The position numbers and the translations under genes were made by a program. The notes beneath the pieces are model-generated. The model saw only the letters and a program-made list of their open reading frames with translations, made no database searches and had not been told where the DNA came from. Positions 17,466 to 24,008 of a stretch of DNA of 46,778 nt are shown piece after piece (within the stretch, counting starts at the first letter, position 1; the number at the start of each line of letters is the position of its first letter). The DNA is from an uncultured Oscillospiraceae bacterium (GTDB lineage: Bacteria > Bacillota > Clostridia > Oscillospirales > Acutalibacteraceae), in the NCBI GenBank assembly GCA_900549055.1, contig URNB01000004.1, positions 1 through 46,778 of the forward strand. The letters are read 5' to 3'.

Positions 17466-18433
17466 AAATACTTTATATTCTGGATTTTTTAAAGCGCGAA
17501 AGCGATGAGGAGCACCCCGTCACCGCAAAGGATATATGCAAATTTCTTGATTCTCAGGGGATATCCGCCGAGCGCAAATCGGTTTACGCCGATATATCCG
17601 CTCTTATCGATTACGGGGCGGACATTGTGCGTTCGGCATCGCCGAGGGGCTGGTTTTTAGCCTCACGCGAGTTTGAAGAGCCGGAGATCTATCTGCTTGC
17701 GGACGCGGTGCGTACCGCAGGCTTTATAAGTGCGGCGAAAACGCGGGAGCTTGTAAAAAAGCTTGACTCCTTTGTTTCCCGTTATCAGGCACAGAAAAGA
17801 GAAAGCCGCGTTTATTTTTCCTCCTGCGCCAAATCTGTCAACGAAGAGATATTTTACAGTATTGATAAAATAAGCCGCGCAATAGCCGATAAAAAGAAGA
17901 TACGCTTTGAATATGTAAACCGTGTACTCTCGCACGACAGAAGCATAGAAAAGCAGAAAAAAGAAATGCTTATAAGCCCCTATGCGCTGACCTGGCAGGA
18001 CGATCATTACTATGTTATAGGCAATTACGAAAAGTATGATAATCTGCTTCATTTGCGGCTTGACAGAATGTATAAGGTTGAAATAACCGATATGCCGCAG
18101 CGGCACTATTCGGAGGTCAGCGAATATACCGACCGTTTCGATACCCCCGACTATACCTCGAAGCTTTTCGGGATGCACGGCGGCGAAATGTGCGAAATAG
18201 AGCTTTGCTGCAGCAAAAAAATAACCGAGCAGGTCGCCGACCGCTTCAGTGAGGATATCTTTATTAAAAAGGTAACGGATGACGAATTTTGCTTCACGGT
18301 ACGTGCAGCGCTTTCCGACGCGCTCGTTTCCTGGGTGATAAGCTTCGGCGACAGGGTAAAGGTATTATCCCCCGAACGGCTGCGGGATATGACAGTACAA
18401 AGAACCGAGCAAGTGCTTAAGCTTTATAGGTGA
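17438..18433 (+). CDS. HTH/WYL-domain transcriptional regulator (YafY-like)
   Basis: 331 residues. N-terminal winged helix: RLKILYILDFLKRESD, TAKDICKFLDSQGI, AERKSVYADISALIDYGADI (residues about 8-67), of the HTH_11 type. The WYL domain follows (about 140-220): KKKIRFEYVNRVLSHDRS, then ISPYALTWQDDHYYVIGNYEKYDNLLHLRLDRM. These sense ligands such as nucleic acid fragments and often act as global or stress regulators. ATG at 17438 with AAGGTG upstream, overlapping the RNase M5-like gene by 28 nt. No partner or operator can be named from this window. Confidence 0.86.
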   Translation: MAKTHGQRLKILYILDFLKRESDEEHPVTAKDICKFLDSQGISAERKSVYADISALIDYGADIVRSASPRGWFLASREFEEPEIYLLADAVRTAGFISAAKTRELVKKLDSFVSRYQAQKRESRVYFSSCAKSVNEEIFYSIDKISRAIADKKKIRFEYVNRVLSHDRSIEKQKKEMLISPYALTWQDDHYYVIGNYEKYDNLLHLRLDRMYKVEITDMPQRHYSEVSEYTDRFDTPDYTSKLFGMHGGEMCEIELCCSKKITEQVADRFSEDIFIKKVTDDEFCFTVRAALSDALVSWVISFGDRVKVLSPERLRDMTVQRTEQVLKLYR

Positions 18434-18440
18434 CGCCTGC

Positions 18441-18463
18441 AAAATCACCGCGTGGCGATTTTT
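18441..18463 (+). terminator. Intrinsic terminator after the WYL regulator gene
   Basis: AAAATCACC / GGCGATTTTT arms with a GCGT loop, one mismatch, ending in TTTTT, just after the WYL gene stop. It is the first terminator-like structure after the glf promoter region on the plus strand. Confidence 0.5.
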
Positions 18464-18617
18464 CTGATATAACCCTCATAGTACAGTCTTGAATCCTTTT
18501 CGGTTTTCCAAGCATCTGCTCTATTGGGATTATATTAAAGCAAGCCGCGGGGAAGATACTGCAGAGGTTATGACAAAGTTTATTACGGGCGAAATAAGAC
18601 CGACAGCCGCCGAGCAC

Positions 18618-18677
18618 TATCGGCAGGCGCATACATCCGAAGCCGAAATTCTTTCTAATGTTTTCAAAGCCGGTCAT
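18618..18677 (-). pseudogene. N-terminal remnant of an aldo/keto reductase
   Basis: Twenty codons from an ATG at 18677 encode MTGFENIRKNFGFGCMRLPI, which matches the conserved beginning of clostridial aldo/keto reductases (…FGFGCMRLPM…). The similarity stops abruptly: the frame continues for 66 codons with nothing resembling the next strand (the GxNYFDTA block). No ribosome site precedes the ATG. It looks like the residue of a deleted gene. The surrounding 18464-18840 region has no other gene I can support; a plus-strand frame at 18489-18812 has a TTG start without a ribosome site and no recognisable similarity. Confidence 0.4.
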
Positions 18678-18845
18678 TTGTCTTATACGTTCATTTTAAT
18701 TACCTGTATTATGTATCTCCGATTGCCGCCAATCAATATGATAACAAAAAATTTGCAAATTTTATCGCTCCGCGGGACATACCGCGCCGCTTTTTTCGTA
18801 TTTCTGAGGTAAATACGGTTTTTTGCCCTTTTTCAAAAAAATATA

Positions 18846-18874
18846 TTGACATTTACAGCGACAGAGTATATAAT
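18846..18874 (+). promoter_or_regulatory. Perfect-consensus promoter for the tRNA-Pro/tRNA-Val unit
   Basis: TTGACA at 18846-18851, 17-nt spacer, TATAAT at 18869-18874. It precedes the partially duplicated tRNA-Pro region and the two tRNA genes; no other promoter is seen before them. Confidence 0.85.
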
Positions 18875-18896
18875 TAAAAAGCTGTCAGCATATATA

Positions 18897-18983
18897 CTGT
18901 GCAGCGGCGCGACCGGGTAATCACCGCGAGATAATTCCCTACAATTTAATAGTTATTCATCGAGGTGTGGCTCAGTTTGGTAG
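18897..18983 (+). repeat. Upstream copy of an 87-bp direct repeat containing a truncated tRNA-Pro 5' end
   Basis: This segment is repeated at 19095-19181 with four differences in 87 bp. Its last 23 nt (18961-18983) equal the first 23 nt of the intact tRNA-Pro gene (acceptor strand and most of the D arm), after which similarity ends. The upstream copy cannot form a tRNA. It is presumably transcribed from the promoter at 18846 and then removed during processing of the downstream tRNA. Confidence 0.85.
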
Positions 18984-19035
18984 CTTTGAGCACGAGCGCT
19001 TCCTGCGGAAGATACAGCGAGTGCGAAAAGTCGCA

Positions 19036-19085
19036 GCGGTCAAAATTTTGCTCCCTTCAAAGGAGCGGAAAATTTTGGGCACCGC
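19036..19085. repeat. Long inverted repeat between the two 87-bp copies
   Basis: Arms GCGGT-CAAAATTTT-GCTCC and GGAGC-(gg)-AAAATTTTG-(ggc)-ACCGC pair over 18-19 bp with two small bulges and a CTTCAAA loop. It fills much of the 111 nt separating the direct repeats. It could be a small mobile palindromic unit or a processing structure in the tRNA precursor. No T-run follows, so it is not an ordinary terminator. Confidence 0.7.
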
Positions 19086-19094
19086 AAGTGTAAG

Positions 19095-19181
19095 CTGCGT
19101 AGCGGCGCGGCCGGGTAATCACCGCGAGATAATTTCCTACAATTTAATAGTTATTCATCGAGGTGTGGCTCAGTTTGGTAG
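19095..19181 (+). repeat. Downstream copy of the 87-bp direct repeat, leading into intact tRNA-Pro
   Basis: Second copy of the repeat starting at 18897. It runs into the D arm of the functional tRNA-Pro gene at 19159. The 198-bp offset means the duplication separated the gene from its promoter by that distance. Confidence 0.85.
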
Positions 19182-19235
19182 AGCGCTGCGTTCGGGACGC
19201 AGAGGCCGCAGGTTCAAGTCCTGTCACCTCGACCA
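19159..19235 (+). tRNA. tRNA-Pro (CGG)
   Basis: 77 nt with encoded CCA. Acceptor CGAGGTG/CACCTCG, D stem GCTC/GAGC, anticodon stem CTGCG/CGCAG with loop TTCGGGA giving anticodon CGG (19193-19195), and T arm GCAGG-TTCAAGT-CCTGT. All four stems form, so it is intact despite the truncated copy upstream. Confidence 0.95.
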
Positions 19236-19248
19236 TTTTTTATCTTAA

Positions 19249-19326
19249 TGAAGGCATAGCTCAGTTGGTTAGAGTACCTGCTTGACATGCAGGGGGTCGG
19301 TGGTTCAAGTCCACCTGTCTTCACCA
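19249..19326 (+). tRNA. tRNA-Val (GAC)
   Basis: 78 nt with encoded CCA. Acceptor TGAAGGC/GTCTTCA (one G-U), anticodon stem CCTGC/GCAGG with loop TTGACAT giving anticodon GAC (19284-19286), and a GGTGG-TTCAAGT-CCACC T arm. It follows tRNA-Pro by 13 nt and is followed by a terminator, so the two are one transcription unit. Confidence 0.95.
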
Positions 19327-19358
19327 AAGCTCCCATATAAAAATACGGGAGCTTTACT
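19327..19358 (+). terminator. Terminator of the tRNA-Pro/tRNA-Val unit
   Basis: AAGCTCCC (19327-19334) pairs with GGGAGCTT (19347-19354) around a 12-nt loop, followed by TACTTT. It lies directly after the encoded CCA of tRNA-Val. Confidence 0.75.
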
Positions 19359-19400
19359 TTATGAATCAAAAACGCTTATTCGGCGGTTTATCGAGAGCAC

Positions 19401-19428
19401 TTGACAAACCGAAAAATTATGCTATAAT
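19401..19428 (+). promoter_or_regulatory. Promoter of the putative antisense antitoxin RNA
   Basis: Perfect TTGACA (19401-19406) and TATAAT (19423-19428) with a 16-nt spacer. Transcription would run convergently toward the small toxin gene on the other strand. Confidence 0.8.
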
Positions 19429-19433
19429 AAAAG

Positions 19434-19525
19434 CAGAAAGGCAACCGATAGACGGTTAGCCTTCAAAAATTAGTGTTAAAGAATAACCGCTAAAGTTTGG
19501 TCGCTTGGGCGGTTATTTCTTTTTG
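19434..19525 (+). ncRNA. Putative antisense antitoxin RNA of a type I toxin-antitoxin locus
   Basis: A roughly 90-nt untranslated transcript is predicted between a strong promoter and a terminator. It begins with a hairpin GGCAACCG…CGGTTAGCC (19440-19460). It ends in a stem AATAACCGC (19482-19490) / GCGGTTATT (19509-19517) followed by TCTTTTT. Its 3' end overlaps the last codons and 3' untranslated region of the 31-residue toxin gene on the minus strand, so it is antisense to that mRNA. The terminal stem also serves the opposite strand. No coding frame with a ribosome site is present in it. Layout matches the convergent RNAI/RNAII architecture of par/Fst and TxpA/RatA-type systems. Confidence 0.7.
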
Positions 19526-19608
19526 CGCATTATGGTAATAACAAGAGTAATGATTGAAACAATCAAAATCCCGAACGAAAACAAATCGTTTATTGTTATG
19601 TACCCCAT
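19513..19608 (-). CDS. Small hydrophobic membrane toxin (type I TA, holin-like/Fst/TxpA type)
   Basis: Encodes 31 residues: a short polar N-terminus (MGYITINDLFSFG), one hydrophobic helix (about residues 13-27, ILIVSIITLVITIM) and a basic tail RKKK. This is the standard plan of type I TA membrane toxins annotated as putative holin-like toxins. A strong ribosome site AAAGGGGG lies 8 nt before the ATG. A consensus promoter lies about 110 nt upstream, giving a long structured leader (GCCCTCT/AGAGGGC hairpin and a GGCAACC…GGTTAGCC hairpin), as is usual for translationally restrained toxins. Overproduction would be expected to depolarise the membrane. The antitoxin RNA is encoded convergently. The family call is by pattern only. 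Confidence 0.75.
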   Translation of the reverse strand: MGYITINDLFSFGILIVSIITLVITIMRKKK

Positions 19609-19713
19609 TGGCAACGCCCCCTTTCAAAGAGGACGAAAAGTGCCCTCTGAATAGAAGAGGGCTAACCGCCTACCGTTGTAGGTTGCCTTTAAGGGTGATT
19701 GCTCACCATCTTT

Positions 19714-19742
19714 ATTTTACACAAATTCCGATTGCTTGTCAA
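19714..19742 (-). promoter_or_regulatory. Promoter of the small toxin mRNA
   Basis: On the minus strand, TTGACA (19742-19737), a 17-nt spacer and TAAAAT (19719-19714). The transcript would have a leader of about 100 nt before the toxin ATG at 19608. Confidence 0.8.
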
Positions 19743-19787
19743 TTAAAAACGGGAAAATTATAAAGCCGAAATTTTCATTTCCCGCTC

Positions 19788-19816
19788 TTGACAAATTGAG
19801 AAAACAGTGTTAAAAT
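19788..19816 (+). promoter_or_regulatory. Promoter of the T-box operon
   Basis: TTGACA at 19788-19793, 17-nt spacer, TAAAAT at 19811-19816, directly before the T-box leader. It lies back to back with the toxin promoter about 45 bp away. Confidence 0.8.
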
Positions 19817-19822
19817 ACCGAT

Positions 19823-20096
19823 ATACAATAAATGCTACGAAGGAATTATTTTTTACTTTAGGCGGTTTTAAGAGAGTCGGCGGTTGGTGCAAGCCGATAC
19901 AGCAGGGTAAAAAAGTCTCGTTCCCGAGCAGAGCGGCGGAACCTTTAGTATGCCGCTACGGAAGTGCACCGTTATCAGGGCAGAAGGCTTGTTGGAGCCT
20001 TACGGAGTGACCGTTTTATAAAACGGTAATCAGGGTGGTACCGCGAAAGATATTTCGTCCCTGAGATTGCGGCAAAGCAATCTCGGGGCTTTTTTA
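19823..20096 (+). promoter_or_regulatory. T-box leader, predicted to sense tRNA-Leu (specifier CTC)
   Basis: Contains the antiterminator T-box sequence AGGGTGGTACCGCG (20032-20045), followed by a terminator stem CCTGAGATTGC/GCAATCTCGG with TTTTTT (20059-20096). Stem I apical features AGAGAGTC and GGTTGGTGCAAGCC lie at 19871-19894. Aligning the 3' strand of stem I with the well-known glyQS leader (specifier, purine, TTC, then the GAGC box) places CTC at 19917-19919 as specifier, followed by GTTCCCGAGC. CTC is a leucine codon. Uncharged tRNA-Leu would thus promote read-through into the five-gene operon. The T-box call is certain; the specifier is an inference by alignment. Confidence 0.93.
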
Positions 20097-20139
20097 TACC
20101 CTAATTTCCAACACAAAAAGCAAGAAAGAGTGATAGGTT

Positions 20140-21516
20140 ATGAAAAACATTAAAATCTGTGACAGAACGCTCTGCACGGCAGGGGCGCATTTCAGTTTCA
20201 AAGAAAAAATCGAAATCGCGCGCCAGCTTGAAAGGCTCAGCGTTAATGCGGTAGAGCTGCCCGAAATTGAAAACGCCAAGACCGACACCCTGCTTGTGCG
20301 CACGGTGGCGTCGTTTGTTAAAAACAGCGTGTTATCGGTTTGCGGCGGTAAAACGCGCGAGAGCATTGATTTGGCCGCCGACGCGCTGCGTACCGCCGCA
20401 AAGCCGCGTATTCGCATTGAGCTGCCGCTTTCTACCGTGGGAATGGAATATATCTGCCATAAAAAAGCGCCTAAAATGGGCGAATTTATAACCGAGCTTG
20501 TAGGCTATGCAAAGGAAAAGTGCGGCGATACCGAATTTTGCGCTATGGACGCGACCCGTGCGGACAGGGCTTTTCTTTATGAAATGATCGATACCGCAAT
20601 TGCGGCGGGCGCAGGCATTATCACAATAAGCGATGATGCGGCAGAAAAAATGCCCGATGAATTCGCCGCATTTATTTCGGAAATTGCCGCGCATACAGGC
20701 GGCAACGCCGAAATTTCGGTTATGTGCAGCGATAAAAACGGGCTGGCTTCCGCCGCGTCGGTTATGGCGGTAAAGCAGGGCGCAGGCAGTGTTAAATCCG
20801 CCGTTTCGGGCGATATTACCTCGCTTGAGGGCTTTGCCGCAATGATAAAGAACTGCGGCGATACCTGCGGCTTTTCTTCGAGCATTAAAAATACCGAGCT
20901 TAACAGGATTGTAAAGCAGATCGTAAGAATTACCGGCGGTAAAACCGACACCGCAGCCCCCACAGCGGCAGAGCAGAGCGGAATCACTCTTGACAGCAGC
21001 GACGGAAAGGACGCGGTTGTTTCTGCTGCGGCATCTCTTGGATACGATTTATCGGACGAGGACGCCGAAAAGGTTTACGCCGAATTCCGCCGGGTTGCCG
21101 CCAAAAAGCGGGTCGGCGCAAAAGAGCTTGAAGTAATTATCACAAGCTCCGCCATGCAGGTGCCGCCCACATACACACTTGTGAATTATGTTATAAACAA
21201 CGGTAATATAATTTCCGCCTCGGCGCAGGTAACGCTTGAGCGCGATGGTGAGCAGACCACCGGAATCAGCATAGGCGACGGACCTATTGACGCGGCGTTT
21301 TTGGCTCTGGAGCAGATCATAGGCAGCCGCTATGAGCTTGAGGATTTTAAAATTGAGACCGTAACCGAGGGTAAAGAGTCGATAGGCAGTGCGCTTGTTA
21401 AGCTGCGCTTTTCGGGTAAACTTTATTCGGGCAACGGTATTTCGACCGATATTATAGGCGCGAGCATAAGGGCGTACATAAACGCCGTTAATAAGATAGT
21501 TTACGAGGAGGCTTGA
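20140..21516 (+). CDS. LeuA-family protein with degenerate catalytic barrel and intact LeuA regulatory domain
   Basis: 458 residues. Residues about 1-250 align with the DRE-TIM metallolyase barrel of 2-isopropylmalate synthase, but the key motifs are lost. DTTLRDGEQ is DRTLCTAGA: catalytic Arg and metal-binding Asp missing. HCHNDLGLA is MCSDKNGLA: both metal-binding His missing. The NGIGERAGN block is absent. In contrast residues about 335-458 keep the LeuA allosteric domain: AQVTLERDG, SIGDGPIDAAFLALEQI, then STDIIGASIRAYINAVNK. Condensation activity is therefore unlikely; a leucine-responsive regulatory or scaffold role is inferred. First gene after the leucine-type T-box. Its stop lies just before the next start, with GAGGAGG inside its 3' end. 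Confidence 0.85.
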   Translation: MKNIKICDRTLCTAGAHFSFKEKIEIARQLERLSVNAVELPEIENAKTDTLLVRTVASFVKNSVLSVCGGKTRESIDLAADALRTAAKPRIRIELPLSTVGMEYICHKKAPKMGEFITELVGYAKEKCGDTEFCAMDATRADRAFLYEMIDTAIAAGAGIITISDDAAEKMPDEFAAFISEIAAHTGGNAEISVMCSDKNGLASAASVMAVKQGAGSVKSAVSGDITSLEGFAAMIKNCGDTCGFSSSIKNTELNRIVKQIVRITGGKTDTAAPTAAEQSGITLDSSDGKDAVVSAAASLGYDLSDEDAEKVYAEFRRVAAKKRVGAKELEVIITSSAMQVPPTYTLVNYVINNGNIISASAQVTLERDGEQTTGISIGDGPIDAAFLALEQIIGSRYELEDFKIETVTEGKESIGSALVKLRFSGKLYSGNGISTDIIGASIRAYINAVNKIVYEEA

Positions 21517-21521
21517 AAATT

Positions 21522-24008
21522 ATGAAGTTATCTTTTTCAACCAAGGGCTGGCATAACAAAAGCTTTGATGAATTTTGCAATATAGCAAGGGAACTGAAAT
21601 TCGGCGGCATAGAGCTGCACAATATAAACGGAGAATTATTTAAAAATACGGACGGCGCGTTCCACGGCTATGCCGCTGCGGCGACCGTCAGGCGGCTTTA
21701 TGAAATGAAGCTGGAGCTGCCGTGCATAGATGTGATTTCCGATATATGCGAGGAAGGCGCAATTGCGGAAACCGAAAGCTGCATTAAAATTGCGGAGGAT
21801 CTGCACGCACCGAATATCCGCATAAAATCCGCCGAGTGCGACAGTGACACAGCAAAGAAATTTATAACCGCGGTTTTGCCGAAGGCGGAAAAAGCGGGCG
21901 TTACGCTGGTTATCGAGACCTCGGGTGCGTTCAGCAATACCGCCGTACTCCGCGAGCTTCTCGACAGCTTTGCAAGCGATAATTTAGCCGCTCTTTGGGA
22001 TATGTATTCAACCTTCTTCAAGGCGGGCGAGCAGCCCGAGGAAACCATTAAAAATTTGGGCGCGTATGTAAGGCACGTTCATATAAAGGACTTTGACGGC
22101 GAGGGCTTTTGCCTTATAGGCGAGGGCAAGCTGCCCGTGGGGGACATGATGTCTGCCCTGCGTTCTGTTAATTACGACGGCTTTATTTCGCTTGAATGGG
22201 ACCCCGCGTGGTGCGAGGGGCTTGACGACAGCGAGATAATATTCTCCCACTTTGTAAACTTTATAAGTCAATTCGGGGACACCTCAAAGGCGGAATCAGC
22301 CCTTTACTACAACCGCGCCCACACCGGAAAATATGTCTGGAAGAAAAATTTGCTTATAGACGAAACCTTTTCGCAGGTGCTTGACAGAATGGTTGAGGAA
22401 TTTCCCGACCAATACGCCTTTAAATACACCACGCTTGATTACACGAGGACCTACAGCGAGTTCCGCGACGATGTGGACGAATTCTGCCGCTCGCTCATAG
22501 CCTTGGGGGTAAAGGCAGGCTCTCATGTGGCGGTTTGGGCTACCAATATTCCGCAGTGGTATATAGCCTTTTGGGCGGTTACCAAAATAGGCGCGGTGCT
22601 GGTTTCAATGAACACCGCTTATAAAATTCACGAGGCAGAGTATCTTTTAAAGCAATCTGATACCCACACCCTTATTATGATAGACGGCTACCGCGATTCA
22701 AATTATTCAGAGACTATGGCAGAGTTATGCCCCGAGCTTGAAAGCAAAAAAGCGGGCGAGCCGCTGCACGCAAAGCGCCTGCCGTTTTTGCGCAATATTA
22801 TAACCGTAGGATTTAAGCAAAAGGGCTGCCTTACCTGGGAGGACGCTATTGAACGCGGAAAGACCGTACCCGTAAGCGAGGTTTACCGTATGGCGGCGGC
22901 AGTCGATAAGGACGACGTTTGCAATATGCAGTATACATCCGGTACAACCGGTTTCCCGAAAGGCGTTATGCTTACGCACTATAATGTTGTCAACAACGGC
23001 AAGTGCATAGGCGACTGTATGGAATTATCCACCGCCGACAGGCTTATGATTCAGGTGCCTATGTTCCACTGTTTCGGAATGGTGCTTGCAATGACCGCAA
23101 GCATGACCCACGGCACAACCGTTTATCCTCTCCCCTATTTCTCACCCAAGCCCGCGCTTGCCTGCATAAATTCCGAGCATATAACCGCATTTCACGGCGT
23201 TCCCACAATGTTTATTGCAATGCTTGAAAACCCCGATTTTGCAAAGACCGATTTTTCATATATGCGCACCGGCATTATGGCGGGCAGCCCCTGCCCCATT
23301 TCGGTAATGCAGGATGTTGTGGATAAAATGAATATGAAGGAGATTGTTATAACCTACGGTCAGACAGAGGCGTCCCCCGGCTGCACAATGAGCTCTATTT
23401 ACGATACTATCGAGCAGCGCGTGGGCACCGTGGGTAAGGCTCTGCCCGAAATCGAGTGCAAAATTATAAACCCCGAAACGGGAGAGGAATGTAAGGACGG
23501 CGAAAACGGCGAGTTTGTGGCGCGCGGCTACAATATAATGAAAGGCTACTACAAAATGCCTAAAGCCACCGCAAACGCCATTGATAAGGACGGCTGGCTG
23601 CACACGGGCGACCTTGCCTGCCGCACGCCCGACGGTTATTTCAGAATTACGGGCAGACTTAAGGATATGATAATAAGGGGCGGCGAAAATATTTACCCCA
23701 AAGAAATTGAGGAATTTATTTACACCCACCCGAAGGTTAAGGATGTTCAGGTAATAGGTGTACCGGACGAGCAGTACGGCGAGGAAATAATGGCTTGCGT
23801 TATTTTAAAAGAGGGTGAAACTATGACCGAGGCTGAAATGAAGGAGTTTATAAACTCCCATATGGCGCGGCATAAGGTGCCGAAATACATTGATTTTGTG
23901 GATAGCTTCCCGATGAATGTCGCGGGCAAAATATTAAAATACAAAATGCGCGAGGATGCGGTAAAAAAATTAGGTCTGCAAAAGGCGGATAAGGTGGTAA
24001 CGGCATAA
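21522..24008 (+). CDS. Fusion: sugar isomerase-like TIM barrel + AMP-forming acyl-CoA synthetase
   Basis: 828 residues from ATG 21522 (GAGGAGG 10 nt upstream). Residues about 1-250 form an AP-endonuclease-2/xylose-isomerase-type barrel with candidate metal ligands in LVIETSG, AALWDMYST, HVHIKDFDG and ISLEWDPAW. Residues about 275-828 form a full ANL-family acyl-CoA synthetase: P-loop YTSGTTGFPKGVML, YGQTEASPG, GWLHTGDLACRTPDGYFRI, RGGENIYPKEIEEFI, and the C-terminal catalytic Lys in VAGKILKYK. Both halves look catalytically complete. It would activate an acid to its acyl-CoA via an acyl-AMP while the barrel isomerises or dehydrates a small polyol or keto substrate. I know no characterised enzyme with this architecture. 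Overlaps the next gene by one base. Confidence 0.88.
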   Translation: MKLSFSTKGWHNKSFDEFCNIARELKFGGIELHNINGELFKNTDGAFHGYAAAATVRRLYEMKLELPCIDVISDICEEGAIAETESCIKIAEDLHAPNIRIKSAECDSDTAKKFITAVLPKAEKAGVTLVIETSGAFSNTAVLRELLDSFASDNLAALWDMYSTFFKAGEQPEETIKNLGAYVRHVHIKDFDGEGFCLIGEGKLPVGDMMSALRSVNYDGFISLEWDPAWCEGLDDSEIIFSHFVNFISQFGDTSKAESALYYNRAHTGKYVWKKNLLIDETFSQVLDRMVEEFPDQYAFKYTTLDYTRTYSEFRDDVDEFCRSLIALGVKAGSHVAVWATNIPQWYIAFWAVTKIGAVLVSMNTAYKIHEAEYLLKQSDTHTLIMIDGYRDSNYSETMAELCPELESKKAGEPLHAKRLPFLRNIITVGFKQKGCLTWEDAIERGKTVPVSEVYRMAAAVDKDDVCNMQYTSGTTGFPKGVMLTHYNVVNNGKCIGDCMELSTADRLMIQVPMFHCFGMVLAMTASMTHGTTVYPLPYFSPKPALACINSEHITAFHGVPTMFIAMLENPDFAKTDFSYMRTGIMAGSPCPISVMQDVVDKMNMKEIVITYGQTEASPGCTMSSIYDTIEQRVGTVGKALPEIECKIINPETGEECKDGENGEFVARGYNIMKGYYKMPKATANAIDKDGWLHTGDLACRTPDGYFRITGRLKDMIIRGGENIYPKEIEEFIYTHPKVKDVQVIGVPDEQYGEEIMACVILKEGETMTEAEMKEFINSHMARHKVPKYIDFVDSFPMNVAGKILKYKMREDAVKKLGLQKADKVVTA

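Noticed and set aside
18489..18812. 107-codon plus-strand frame after the WYL gene
   Set aside because: TTG start without a ribosome site, no recognisable family, and it is antisense to the aldo/keto reductase remnant; not called as a gene.
18967..19248. 93-codon plus-strand frame across the repeats and tRNA-Pro
   Set aside because: It covers the direct repeat and the tRNA-Pro gene; the end RGVAQFGRALRSGRRGRRFKSC is the usual translated-tRNA artefact.
19554..19763. 69-codon plus-strand frame in the toxin region
   Set aside because: It lies antisense to the toxin gene and its leader, starts without a ribosome site and has no protein-like pattern.
20140..21516. Plain 2-isopropylmalate synthase annotation for the first T-box gene
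   Set aside because: The C-terminal regulatory domain supports the family, but the catalytic and metal-binding residues are absent, so an active-enzyme name would mislead.
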